64,000 bases of DNA from Paraburkholderia youngii (GTDB lineage: Bacteria; Pseudomonadota; Gammaproteobacteria; Burkholderiales; Burkholderiaceae), in NCBI RefSeq assembly GCF_013366925.1, contig NZ_JAALDK010000001.1, forward strand, positions 1,929,089-1,993,088. Reading direction: 5' to 3'. How positions within the stretch are numbered: position 1 is the stretch's first letter; each line of letters opens with the position of its first letter. A model generated the notes under the pieces. The model saw only the letters and a program-made list of their open reading frames with translations, searched no databases and was not told the origin of the DNA. Positions 54,282-63,446 of this stretch are shown one piece after another. Made by a program: the position numbers and the translations under genes.

Positions 54282-54320
54282 TCTACGAGCTTTCCCGCCG
54301 CAGCCCGAAGGAGAGCCAAA

Positions 54321-55244
54321 GTGCCCGCAGCGAAAAGCGCGAAGGAAAGCAGCAAGCAAAGCGAGAAGTCCGGCGAAGAACGCAGCGACAGGCCGAAAGC
54401 CACAAAGAAAGCGCCAACGAAAAAATCAACCGAAGCGCCGTCAAAGTCCGCGTCCGCAGCACGCATTCGCATCGGCATCGGCGGCTGGACGTACGCTCCT
54501 TGGCGCGGCCCGTTTTATCCGGAAGACCTCACGCAAAGCCGCGAACTCGAATATGCGAGCCGGCATCTGACGTCGATCGAAATCAACGGCACGTTCTATG
54601 GTTTGCAGAAACCGGCCAGCTACGAAAAGTGGTTTCAGGAAACCCCCGACGATTTCGTCTTCTCCCTGAAGGCGCCGCGCTACGCGACCAACCGCAAGGT
54701 GTTGGCCGATGCCGGCGACACGATCGAGCGCTTCTTCGCAAGCGGCGTGCTGCTGCTCAAACAGAAGCTCGGGCCCATCAACTGGCAGTTCGCGCCGACC
54801 AAGAAGTTCGACGCCGACGATTTCGAGGCCTTTCTGAGGCTGCTGCCCGCGAGCATCGAAGGACAGAAGCTGCTGCATGCGGTCGAGGTTCGTCACGATT
54901 CGTTCAGGACACCGGAGTTCATCGCGCTGGCGCGCAAGTACAAGGTCGCGGTCGTGCTCGCGGCCGACAGCGAGTATCCGCAGATCGCCGACATCACCGC
55001 GCCGTTCGTGTACGCGCGCATCATGGGCACGAGCGACAAGCAAGCCAAAGGTTATTCGACGAAAGAGCTCGACGCATGGGCCGAACGCGCGCGCCAGCTC
55101 GCCGCGGGCATCACGCCGGACGATCTGGAAACCTGCGCCGAGCCGCCCGCGACAAAAGCGAAGCGCGACGTCTATCTGTATGTGATCAGCGGCTTCAAGG
55201 AGCGCAATCCGGCCGCCGCGATGGCGTTGATCAAGAAGCTCTGA
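54321..55244 (+). CDS. DUF72-family protein (YecE-like)
   Basis: A 307-residue protein. The first 45 residues are Lys/Ser-rich and look unstructured (KESSKQSEKSGEERSDRPKATKK), followed by the DUF72 TIM-barrel-like domain (RIGIGGWTYAPWRGPFYP, SIEINGTFYGLQKPASYEKWF, FSLKAPRYATN). The function of DUF72 is not established. The start is a GTG at 54,321 behind AAGGAGAG. It is transcribed with the LiuQ-like gene upstream but is separated by about 40 bp. The charged N-terminal extension is unusual for the family. Confidence 0.88.
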   Translation: MPAAKSAKESSKQSEKSGEERSDRPKATKKAPTKKSTEAPSKSASAARIRIGIGGWTYAPWRGPFYPEDLTQSRELEYASRHLTSIEINGTFYGLQKPASYEKWFQETPDDFVFSLKAPRYATNRKVLADAGDTIERFFASGVLLLKQKLGPINWQFAPTKKFDADDFEAFLRLLPASIEGQKLLHAVEVRHDSFRTPEFIALARKYKVAVVLAADSEYPQIADITAPFVYARIMGTSDKQAKGYSTKELDAWAERARQLAAGITPDDLETCAEPPATKAKRDVYLYVISGFKERNPAAAMALIKKL

Positions 55245-55483
55245 ATCCGCCTGCCGCCAGGCCGGCACGAGTGTCATAATCGCGCCAGCGCATCCGTGCG
55301 CGGTCGCGGCGGCGTCGCGTCAAGCCCGACGCAACACCATGCGCCGAACCTCGCCCGAGGCACGCAGCCAGCCAGCCCGCACGGTCCACGTCAAACCCAC
55401 GCAGCGCCCGCGCGCCCACGTCGCGGCGGCGCTCGCATAGTCAGGCGGCAAGACCGCCTCATCAACCGATTGCGGAGAACATC

Positions 55484-56602
55484 TTGAGCGCCCTCGACAA
55501 TCCCCTGCACGATCAGGAAGTCGGTTCGGCCGACGCCACCCAGGACACCACGCGCATCGACGACGTGCGCATCGGCGCGGTCCGTCCGCTGATTTCGCCG
55601 GCGCTGCTGCAGGACGAACTGCCGGTGCCGCCCGCGGTGCAGACGCTGGTCGAGAAGACCCGCGTCGAAATCGCCGACATTCTGCACGGCCGCGACGACC
55701 GGCTCGTGATGATCGTCGGGCCCTGTTCGATTCACGACCACGACCAGGCGATCGAATACGCGCGCAAGCTGAAGGCCGCCGCCGATCACTACCGCGACGA
55801 TCTGCTGATCGTGATGCGCGTGTACTTCGAGAAACCGCGCACGACGGTGGGCTGGAAAGGCTATATCAACGATCCGCGTCTGGACGGCAGCTTCCGCATC
55901 AACGAAGGGCTGCGTCGCGCGCGGCAGTTGCTGCTCGATATCAACGGTCTGGGTCTCGCCACCGCGACCGAATTCCTCGACCTGCTGAGCCCGCAATACA
56001 TCGCCGATCTGATCGCGTGGGGTGCGATCGGCGCGCGTACGACCGAGAGCCAGAGTCATCGTCAGCTCGCGTCGGGACTGAGCTGCCCGATCGGTTTCAA
56101 GAACGGCACCGACGGCGGCGTGCAGATCGCCGCCGACGCGATCGTCGCGGCGCGTGCGAGCCACGCGTTCATGGGCATGACGAAAATGGGCATGGCCGCG
56201 ATCTTCGAAACGCGCGGCAACGACGACGCGCACGTGATCCTGCGCGGCGGCAAGAAAGGACCGAACTACGACAGCGCGTCGGTGCAGGCGACCTGTGAAG
56301 CGCTGCGTTCAGCGGGTCTGCGCGAACAGGTGATGATCGACTGCTCGCATGCGAATTCGAACAAGTCGCATCTGCGGCAAATCGAGGTCGCGGACGATAT
56401 CGCGCGGCAACTGTCGGCGCGCGAAGGCCGCATCATCGGTGTGATGCTCGAAAGTCATCTGGAAGAAGGCCGTCAGGATCTGAAGGCCGGTGTGCCGTTG
56501 CGCTACGGCGTGTCGATCACGGATGCCTGCGTGAGCTGGGCGCAGACCGAGCCGGTGCTCGCCACCCTCGCCGAGGCAACCCGCAAACGCCGCGCCGGCT
56601 GA
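55484..56602 (+). CDS. aroG: 3-deoxy-7-phosphoheptulonate (DAHP) synthase, class I
   Basis: A 372-residue enzyme of the AroFGH class. Signature sequences are VGPCSIHDHDQAIEYARKL near residue 78, RVYFEKPRTTVGWKGYINDP near 108 and DCSHANSNKSHLRQ near 285 with metal and substrate ligands. It condenses phosphoenolpyruvate and erythrose-4-phosphate at the start of the shikimate pathway. The start is a TTG at 55,484 behind GCGGAGAAC; no ATG fits. The feedback specificity (Phe or Tyr) cannot be assigned safely, so the symbol is by similarity to the general class. Confidence 0.88.
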   Translation: MSALDNPLHDQEVGSADATQDTTRIDDVRIGAVRPLISPALLQDELPVPPAVQTLVEKTRVEIADILHGRDDRLVMIVGPCSIHDHDQAIEYARKLKAAADHYRDDLLIVMRVYFEKPRTTVGWKGYINDPRLDGSFRINEGLRRARQLLLDINGLGLATATEFLDLLSPQYIADLIAWGAIGARTTESQSHRQLASGLSCPIGFKNGTDGGVQIAADAIVAARASHAFMGMTKMGMAAIFETRGNDDAHVILRGGKKGPNYDSASVQATCEALRSAGLREQVMIDCSHANSNKSHLRQIEVADDIARQLSAREGRIIGVMLESHLEEGRQDLKAGVPLRYGVSITDACVSWAQTEPVLATLAEATRKRRAG

Positions 56603-56614
56603 CAGCGCAACGCA

Positions 56615-56636
56615 CGAACCGCGCGACCGCGGTTCG
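56615..56636 (+). terminator. Hairpin after the DAHP synthase gene
   Basis: CGAACCGCG (56,615-56,623) and CGCGGTTCG (56,628-56,636) form a 9-bp stem with a CGAC loop, 12 bp beyond the stop. No T tract follows. A second hairpin, GCCTGG/CCAGGC, is at 56,685-56,705. Confidence 0.4.
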
Positions 56637-56848
56637 GCGACGGCTCCGCTCGCGACCCGCTCGGGGCCGATCGAGGACGAGAACGCCTGGCCCAAGGAGC
56701 CAGGCACACGCGCCGCGCCAGTTGCCAGGGCAAACCGCCTGGCCGGGTTGGGCAGCGCGTGAACCTCACGCCTATCGCATCATTCACGCGTGCGCCTCAC
56801 AGGAAGCTGCAAAGCGCACCGCGAATGCTCCGGCGTGAAGCGCGTTGC

Positions 56849-57127
56849 TTACGACGCGTTGACGGCTTCCTTGAACGCCTTGCCCGCGGTGAACTTCACC
56901 GTCTTGGCCGCGGCGATCTGGATTTCTTCGCCCGTCGACGGATTGCGGCCCACGCGTGCTGCGCGCGCGCCGGTCGAGAACGAACCGAAACCGACCAGTT
57001 GCACCGTATCGCCGCCCACCACGGCCTTGGTCACTGCCTCGACGATCGCGTCGATGGTCTGGCCGGTTGCCGCTTTGCTTTCGCCCGTCGCTGCGGCGAC
57101 TGCATCAATCAGTTCCTGTTTGTTCAT
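56849..57127 (-). CDS. DNA-binding protein HU
   Basis: A 92-residue HU-family protein: [20 protein letters not shown], then [23 protein letters not shown] with the DNA-contacting arm, and the C-terminal [16 protein letters not shown]. Small, basic and complete. It bends DNA and shapes the nucleoid. The start is ATG 57,127. A strong hairpin lies in its leader (57,155-57,177). It converges with the DAHP synthase gene. Confidence 0.95.
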   Translation of the reverse strand: MNKQELIDAVAAATGESKAATGQTIDAIVEAVTKAVVGGDTVQLVGFGSFSTGARAARVGRNPSTGEEIQIAAAKTVKFTAGKAFKEAVNAS

Positions 57128-57477
57128 AGCACTTCCCGTATGGTAATCATGGAACCGGCGCCACTCTGAGGCGCCGGGACCGACACACTAACGCATAGGC
57201 GCACCTTCGCGCAAACCCTTGGTGTAAGGCTTGTATCAAGCCCGGAGCGCCGGTTTGACGTTTTTCCGTCGCAAACTGCCATAAGAATCGCGGGCTTATG
57301 TGCGCGCGCCATCTCATGAGCGTTTGCCGCGCATCACAATCCGTTGCAATTTCAGTACTTTAGGTCGCGTTATGCGAGCCCGCGCGGCCTTCCCGATGAC
57401 GATAGCCCTTTTCGTGAAGCGCGGGCGCGCTATTTGCGAAACACATCACAAGAAAACTTTCTGCAAGACATAAAAAA
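57128..57477. other. 350-bp divergent intergenic region with leader hairpin
   Basis: Contains the leader of the HU gene and the promoter region of the exported protein gene at 57,478. The hairpin CCGGCGCC (57,155-57,162) / GGCGCCGG (57,170-57,177) with a 7-nt loop lies about 28 bp before the HU start codon. No other gene was seen. Confidence 0.5.
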
Positions 57478-57873
57478 GTGAGAATTCGCCACTTTGCAAC
57501 ATGCGCGCTGCTCTGCGCGTTGTCATCGGTGGCTGCGGCTGCCAGCGACAACCCGTGCGCGACCCTCGTCGGCGCAACCAATTCCAGTGCCGCGCAGGGC
57601 TTTTCGCTACGCGACGGCGAACCGGTCGACTTCGTCGGCGGCGGAACAACGGTGCACGGCAAGCTGCTCGTGTTCAGCGACGGCGGCGTGTTTCGCGCGT
57701 ACTGGCAGCCGGACGATAGCCCGGAAAAATACGTGCTCGCGAATGCGGGCGCCGACGCGGTCCGGCTCGTCTCGTCAGCGCCGCGAGGCGCCCCTGCTCC
57801 AGCCGGCCAGCCCGGCACTGCGATGCAGCCGCAGCGGGTGCTGTCATGCCCCAACTTCGAGCATGCGCGATAG
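57478..57873 (+). CDS. Hypothetical exported protein
   Basis: A 131-residue protein starting at GTG 57,478 (MRIRHFATCALLCALSSVAAAASD) with a good signal peptide, cleavage likely after AAA-S. The mature part is unfamiliar, has two Cys (NPCATLVGA and VLSCPNFEHAR) that could form a disulfide, and a middle strand-rich part (GEPVDFVGGGTTVHGKLLVFSDGGVFRAYW). Probably periplasmic. No family is recognised. The ribosome-binding site is weak. Confidence 0.6.
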   Translation: MRIRHFATCALLCALSSVAAAASDNPCATLVGATNSSAAQGFSLRDGEPVDFVGGGTTVHGKLLVFSDGGVFRAYWQPDDSPEKYVLANAGADAVRLVSSAPRGAPAPAGQPGTAMQPQRVLSCPNFEHAR

Positions 57874-58088
57874 CCAGCTTTCGTCGAGAGTTCCGCCATC
57901 GGCATCCGGCATAAACGCCTGCTTCCGGCGCCGCCAGGTAGTACTTACCGCACGACGATTCGCAAGCATGCCGTCGGGTTCACGGACCCTTGGCTGCGAT
58001 GCTCTTTACCTCCCGGAACGCTCAAGTTAACCATCTTCGCGCCGATATAAACAGCTGCGTTTAGCGCGCAAACGTTAAAAGGACGGTG

Positions 58089-60062
58089 ATGGTTTGGCTC
58101 GCAAGACTGAAGCAGGTACTGTCGGTCGCCGACGGTGACCGTGCGCTGATGCGTGCGCGCTTGCACGCGTTCAGCCGCCAGGTACCGCTTCTCTACTTCA
58201 TCCTGCTCGTCAACACGGCGGCGGTCGCGGCGACGCATCTGGACAGCGCGCCGGCCTGGCTGTCGATATATATGCCCGGCGCGCTCGCCGCGCTGTGTGT
58301 GCTTCGCTGCGTGCGCTGGTGGCGCAAACGCAACCGGACGATGACGGACGCCCAGGTGGTCCGCGAATTGCGCGGCGTGACGTGGATCGTCGGCCTGTTC
58401 GGCGTCGCGTTCAGCGGCTGGTCGCTGCTGCTGTTCCCGTACGGCGGTGCGTATCAGCAGGCGCAGGTCGCGTTCTACATGGCGACGACGCTGGTCGGCA
58501 GCATGTTCTGCCTGATCCACCTGCGCAAGGCCGCGCTTCTGTTGCTTTGCATCGTCCTCCTTAGTTTCTCCGGGTTCCTCGTGTCCAGCGGCTCGCCGGT
58601 GTTCTTCGCGATGGCCGTCGACATGACGCTGGTCGGCGTCGCGCTCGCGGTGGTCATCCAGCTTTACTGCCGCACGTTTGCGGACGCCGTGCAAGCGCAA
58701 CGCGAACTACAGGCAAGCCATCAAAACACCCAACGGCTCAGCGACGACAACTACCGGCTCGCCAACATCGACAGCCTGACCGGCCTGCCGAACCGGCGCA
58801 GCTATTTCGCGGCGCTGAGCGCGATCCGCGAGCAGGCGCTCGAAACCGGCGGCGGCTTCAACGTCGGGCTCATCGATCTGGACGGCTTCAAGCAGGTCAA
58901 CGACATATATGGTCACGCGAGCGGCGATCTCGTGCTGCAGGAAGTCGGCACGCGGCTCGTGTCGATCAGCGAGACGGGGCTGATGTTCGCGCGTCTGGGC
59001 GGCGACGAATTCGGCGTGCTCGTGCGTCACAAGATGTCGAACGAAGCGCTGGTTCAGTTGGGGCAGCGGATCTGCGACGCGCTCAGTCGGCCTTACCAGG
59101 TCGCCGACAATGTCGCGGAGCTGTCGGGCACGATCGGCTGGGCCGCGTTTCCCGACGCGGGCTCGACGGTCGCGCAAGTGTTCGAACGCGCCGACGCCGC
59201 CCTCTATGTCGGCAAGGAGAACCGCCGCGGCATGCCGGTGATTTTCTCGACCGAACACGAAACGCAGATGCGGCGGCTAAGCCTCGTCACCCAGGAGTTG
59301 CGCCACGCGGATCTCGAAGCGGAGCTATTCCTCGAGTTCCAGCCGATCTACGATCTGCTCACCCACCGGCCGATCGGCCTCGAAGCGCTCGGGCGATGGC
59401 ACAACGCGCGGCTCGGCATGGTCAGGCCGGAGGAATTCATTCGGATCGCAGAGCGTACCGAACTGATTCTCGGCATCACCGATGTGCTGCTGCGCCAGGC
59501 GCTCGCCGAAGTCGCACACTGGCCGGCCGATCTGTATCTGTCGTTCAACCTGTCCGCGATCGATATCTCGACGTCGGCACGCGCCCGCCGCCTGATCCAC
59601 ATCGTCGCCGCAAGCGGTGTGTCGCCGCATCGCGTGACGTTCGAAATCACCGAAACCGCGTTGACGCGCGATTTCGAGCAGGCGCACAGTGCGATGACGA
59701 TGCTGAAGCAGGCCGGCTGCCGGATGTCGCTCGACGATTTCGGCACCGGCTATTCGAGCCTCAGCTACGTGCATCGCTTGCCATTCGACGCGATCAAGAT
59801 CGATCGCAGCTTCGTCTCCGACGTCGATACCAACAGCGCATCGAAGAAGATCATCAAATCCGTGATCGACCTGTGCCGCAACCTCGGACTCGAATGCGTG
59901 GTGGAAGGACTCGAAACGCCATTGCAGGCCCAGGTCGTGAAGGCGCTCGGCGCGCGCGCGGTGCAAGGCTATCTGTTCAGCCTGCCGATGCGGGCAAGCG
60001 CGGTCGGCACGTTCCTATGGACCGCGCTCGCGCAAAGCCATGCGGCGGAGACGCATTCGTAG
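58089..60062 (+). CDS. Membrane GGDEF-EAL protein (cyclic-di-GMP turnover)
   Basis: A 657-residue protein with several hydrophobic segments in the first 200 residues, a GGDEF domain (signature FARLGGDEFGVL near residue 310), and a C-terminal EAL domain (IGLEALGRW near 425; DDFGTGYSSLSYVHRLPFD near 555). Both active-site motifs look intact, so it may make or break cyclic di-GMP, or do both under different signals. The sensory part is an uncharacterised multi-helix membrane domain. ATG 58,089 is preferred over GTG 58,086. It stands alone, convergent with the DUF899 gene. Confidence 0.92.
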   Translation: MVWLARLKQVLSVADGDRALMRARLHAFSRQVPLLYFILLVNTAAVAATHLDSAPAWLSIYMPGALAALCVLRCVRWWRKRNRTMTDAQVVRELRGVTWIVGLFGVAFSGWSLLLFPYGGAYQQAQVAFYMATTLVGSMFCLIHLRKAALLLLCIVLLSFSGFLVSSGSPVFFAMAVDMTLVGVALAVVIQLYCRTFADAVQAQRELQASHQNTQRLSDDNYRLANIDSLTGLPNRRSYFAALSAIREQALETGGGFNVGLIDLDGFKQVNDIYGHASGDLVLQEVGTRLVSISETGLMFARLGGDEFGVLVRHKMSNEALVQLGQRICDALSRPYQVADNVAELSGTIGWAAFPDAGSTVAQVFERADAALYVGKENRRGMPVIFSTEHETQMRRLSLVTQELRHADLEAELFLEFQPIYDLLTHRPIGLEALGRWHNARLGMVRPEEFIRIAERTELILGITDVLLRQALAEVAHWPADLYLSFNLSAIDISTSARARRLIHIVAASGVSPHRVTFEITETALTRDFEQAHSAMTMLKQAGCRMSLDDFGTGYSSLSYVHRLPFDAIKIDRSFVSDVDTNSASKKIIKSVIDLCRNLGLECVVEGLETPLQAQVVKALGARAVQGYLFSLPMRASAVGTFLWTALAQSHAAETHS

Positions 60063-60089
60063 CGCTCGATCGCTTTGCGGCCGTGCCGC

Positions 60090-60803
60090 TCAGTACGCCA
60101 GCTTCGGATACCAGTCGGTGCCGCGGCCGCCGGGGGTCATGTCGAGGATCGTCCATAGCGGCATCAGATCGGGCGCGCCGCGCGGGTCCTGCCCGGGGTC
60201 CGACGTCGATGGCCCCATCTCCTCGGCCCAGAAGTGCCGCACGACACCGCCCGTGCGCGTGAATACGTTGAGCGCGGGAACGTCGTCGCCGGCGGGATCT
60301 TCGGCTGCGTAATCGCGATTGAACGTATTGCCGCCCGACGAATAGAGCCGCAGATGCCGCCAGCCACGCTCCTGCTTGAACGCGACGAGCCTGTCGATCG
60401 GCGAGCGGCCGATCACCACGAACGCGACGCGCTGCAGGATATCGGGCATTTCGCCGTCCCACGCACTCAATAGCGACGTGCACATCGGGCACGGCCGCGC
60501 GCGTTGCGGTCCGAACATCCAGTTGTAGGTCACCAGTGTGTCGTGCGCGCCGAACATCTGCGCTAGCGTGACCGGGCCGGCTTCGCCGTCGAAGCGGTAA
60601 TCCTGCGGCACGATGCCGCCCGCCGGCAGCGCGCGGCGCTGCGCGGCGACGCGCTCAATCTGGCGGCGCAGCTCGATCTCCTCGGCGAGCAACGCGTTGC
60701 GCGCGCGTCGATATTCGGCGCTCTCGCCGGGAAAGCGTTGAGGCAGGTCGGGCAGTTCGCGGGCCGGTTTTAGCGTATGCATCGATGTGTTTGCGTCGTT
60801 CAT
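60090..60803 (-). CDS. DUF899-family thioredoxin-like protein
   Basis: A 237-residue protein with the DUF899 layout: the N-terminal RRARNALLAEEIELRRQIERVAAQRRALP, YRFDGEAGPVTLAQMF, then TYNWMFGPQRARPCPMCTSLLSAWDGE with a CPMC motif near residue 110. The fold is thioredoxin-related; function is not established. The start at 60,803 (MNDANTS) has AAGGAG upstream. It is divergent from the LysR regulator gene. Confidence 0.88.
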   Translation of the reverse strand: MNDANTSMHTLKPARELPDLPQRFPGESAEYRRARNALLAEEIELRRQIERVAAQRRALPAGGIVPQDYRFDGEAGPVTLAQMFGAHDTLVTYNWMFGPQRARPCPMCTSLLSAWDGEMPDILQRVAFVVIGRSPIDRLVAFKQERGWRHLRLYSSGGNTFNRDYAAEDPAGDDVPALNVFTRTGGVVRHFWAEEMGPSTSDPGQDPRGAPDLMPLWTILDMTPGGRGTDWYPKLAY

Positions 60804-61087
60804 CAGCCATCTCCTTGTGAGAAGTCGTGCGAGAAACGGACGGAAGACGGGCGGCTGCCTGTGCTTTGCCGCCCTTCCTACAAGCGACGACGGATGAGAC
60901 CGCGAAAAATCGACAGGGCCGCCAATGATTTTTAAGCGGCAGCCTTTTTGCAGCCGCTTTTGCCGACGGTTCGACAACACACTCGCGAGACGCCACCGCA
61001 AGGTATGCTTGCGCCAAACAGCACGCCCACTACACCCGCCAACACCACGCGGCACGCGCGCCCCGCGCGACGCGGCCGCCCTGGGGA

Positions 61088-62041
61088 ATGCACATGCCGC
61101 TTCGTCTGCCACCCCTGCCAGCGCTCCGTTTTTTCGAAGCGGCCGGCAGGCATCAAAGTTTCAAGCTCGCCGCCGCCGAGCTGAACGTCACGCCGAGCGC
61201 GATCAGTCATGGCATCGTCGGGCTCGAGGAAGCGCTCGGCGTCGAGCTGTTCGTGCGCGAGCCGCGCGGCATCTCGCTGACGGCGGTTGGCGCGGATTAT
61301 CTGTCGTACGTGTCCGAGGCCTTTTCGCTGATCGCGATCGGCACGCAGCGTCTGCCCAATTACCGCGCGGATCGGTCGATCACGCTCAGCTGCGCGCCGA
61401 CCTTCGCGTCGCGCTGGCTGCTGCCGCGCCTCGCGGGTTTTCGCGCGCGCTGGCCAAATATCAACGTGAGCGTGGATACATCGCGCCGCCAGGTCGGTTT
61501 CCCGGTCGACGGCTTCGATTTCGCGATCCGCATGAGCCGAGCGCCGGTCGCCGGCACCGCATGGACGCGCCTGTTCGGCGAGCGTTTCGTGCCCGTGTGC
61601 AGCCCCGCTCACCTGGCGACGCTGCGCGACGAGCACGGCGTCCCGAGCCTGCGACGCGCGACGCTGATTCACGTGAACGCCGCGAGTGAAGACTGGCAGG
61701 CGTGGCTCGATGCAACCGGCACCGGCGGCATCGATATGGACGCCGGCTTGCACGTCGACACGATCCAGCTCGCCTTCGAAGCGGCCAGTATGGGCCTCGG
61801 CGTTGCGCTCGGCCGCAAGCCGCTGGTCGATGGCGATCTGGCGAGCGGCGCGCTGGTCGAGGCTTGCGCGCCCACCATCGCATCCACCACCGCGTACTGG
61901 CTGGTCAGCGCGGAGAATGCGGACAGCGCGATCCGGCGGCCCGAGCTCGCCGATTTCAGGCGCTGGCTCGTCGACGAGGCGGCGGCCTTCGACGTGCATG
62001 CCGACGCGGCCGCGGACGGCGATCTGGCAGCCTACAGGTGA
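61088..62041 (+). CDS. LysR-family regulator (GcvA-like)
   Basis: A 317-residue LysR regulator. The N-terminal winged helix (HQSFKLAAAELNVTPSAISHGIVGLEEALGVELFVR, about residues 24-59) is clear, and the effector domain follows, including SRAPVAGTAWTRLFGERFVPVCSP near 156. A second in-frame ATG at 61,094 is equally possible as start. It is followed in the same direction by the MFS transporter gene about 80 bp downstream and is divergent from the DUF899 gene, so it may regulate one or both. Substrate unknown. Confidence 0.88.
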   Translation: MHMPLRLPPLPALRFFEAAGRHQSFKLAAAELNVTPSAISHGIVGLEEALGVELFVREPRGISLTAVGADYLSYVSEAFSLIAIGTQRLPNYRADRSITLSCAPTFASRWLLPRLAGFRARWPNINVSVDTSRRQVGFPVDGFDFAIRMSRAPVAGTAWTRLFGERFVPVCSPAHLATLRDEHGVPSLRRATLIHVNAASEDWQAWLDATGTGGIDMDAGLHVDTIQLAFEAASMGLGVALGRKPLVDGDLASGALVEACAPTIASTTAYWLVSAENADSAIRRPELADFRRWLVDEAAAFDVHADAAADGDLAAYR

Positions 62042-62123
62042 GCGGCGCTCACCTGTCGTCGAAATCTTTTCCTTTGCCGGCCACGCGGCGGGCTGCGACG
62101 ATGGTGGCCAAGGAGAAGCCGCC

Positions 62124-63404
62124 ATGTCGACCACCCACACCGGACAACCCACCCCCGCCGTCGCTCCGGCGACGACCGTCACCACCACGATCGTGATCGT
62201 CGCCGCCGCGCTGATCCTGAGCGCCGCGATGGGCATCCGCCAGACTTTCGGCTTGTTCATCGGCCCGTTCTCATTCGACCGCGGTCTGCCGGTCACGTTG
62301 ATCGCCTTCGCGATCGCGCTGCACAACCTCGTGTGGGGCTTCGCGCAGCCGTTCGCGGGCGCGGCTGCGGATCGCTATGGCTCGGCGCCGGTCGTCGGGT
62401 TCGGCGCTTCGACGTTCGCGGCCGGACTCGCGCTGTCGGCGGTCGCGCCGAGCGGCGCACTGCTGGTGATCGGCATGGGGCTGCTGGTCGGCATCGGCGT
62501 CAGCTGCACGACTTTCAGCGTGGTGTTGCCGGCGGTCGGCCGCATGGCGTCGCCGGAGAAGCGCAGCGTCGCGATGGGCCTCGTCAGCGCCGGCGGCTCC
62601 GCCGGACAGGTGCTGATGGTGCCGCTCGTGCAAGGCATCCGGTTGCACGCGGGCATCGCGACCTCGCTATTCGTGCTCGCGTTCGTGATGCTGCTGATCG
62701 CGCCGCTCGGCATCGTGCTCGACCGTCGCGCGCGGATGCATGCGGCGGGCCAGGTCCGGTTCGACGACGCGCCCGCGACTCCGCTGCGCGAAGTTCTGTC
62801 ACAAGCGACGCGCCATCGCGGCTACCGCCTGCTGACGCTCGGCTTCTTCACCTGCGGCTTCCAGCTCGCGTTCATCGCGACGCATCTGCCCGCGTATCTG
62901 ACGCTGTGTCATATGCCGATCGGGCTGGGCGCCACCGCGCTTGCGCTGATCGGCCTGTTCAATATGGCGGGCAGTTGGGCGTGCGGCTGGCTCGGCGGCC
63001 GGTTCCGCCAGCATCATGTGCTCGGCTGGCTTTATCTGATTCGCAGCGCGACGATCGCCACGTTCTTCGCGCTGCCGAAAAGCGCGGTGTCCGTGGTGAT
63101 TTTCGCGGCCGTGATGGGCCTGACGTGGCTCGGTACCGTACCGCTGACGAGCGGGCTCGTCGCCAAGGTGTTCGGCACGCGTCACCTCGGCAGCCTGTTC
63201 GGCGTGTGCTTTCTGAGCCATCAGATCGGCTCGTTTCTCGGCGCGTGGCTCGGTGGCCTCGTGTTCGATCTGACGGGTTCGTACTCGCTGATCTGGGTAG
63301 CGACGGTCGCGGCGGGATTGCTCGCGGCGCTGCTGCATTTCCCGATCGACGACACGGCGGTGACGACGCCCGCGCGGCATGCGCCGCGTCCCGCGCAGGC
63401 GTGA
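62124..63404 (+). CDS. MFS transporter
   Basis: A 426-residue major facilitator protein with 12 predicted membrane helices. The loop-2/3 motif GAAADRYGSAPV near residue 78 is the typical MFS signature, and the second half repeats the pattern (GLVAKVFGTRHLGSLFGVCF). It resembles the oxalate/formate-antiporter-like or monocarboxylate branch, but the substrate cannot be assigned. ATG 62,124 follows AAGGAGAA. It probably pairs with the LysR regulator upstream. Confidence 0.88.
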   Translation: MSTTHTGQPTPAVAPATTVTTTIVIVAAALILSAAMGIRQTFGLFIGPFSFDRGLPVTLIAFAIALHNLVWGFAQPFAGAAADRYGSAPVVGFGASTFAAGLALSAVAPSGALLVIGMGLLVGIGVSCTTFSVVLPAVGRMASPEKRSVAMGLVSAGGSAGQVLMVPLVQGIRLHAGIATSLFVLAFVMLLIAPLGIVLDRRARMHAAGQVRFDDAPATPLREVLSQATRHRGYRLLTLGFFTCGFQLAFIATHLPAYLTLCHMPIGLGATALALIGLFNMAGSWACGWLGGRFRQHHVLGWLYLIRSATIATFFALPKSAVSVVIFAAVMGLTWLGTVPLTSGLVAKVFGTRHLGSLFGVCFLSHQIGSFLGAWLGGLVFDLTGSYSLIWVATVAAGLLAALLHFPIDDTAVTTPARHAPRPAQA

Positions 63405-63446
63405 TGCGCAATGCCGGTAGAGAAGCTGAAGCAATGCCAGTCGCGG

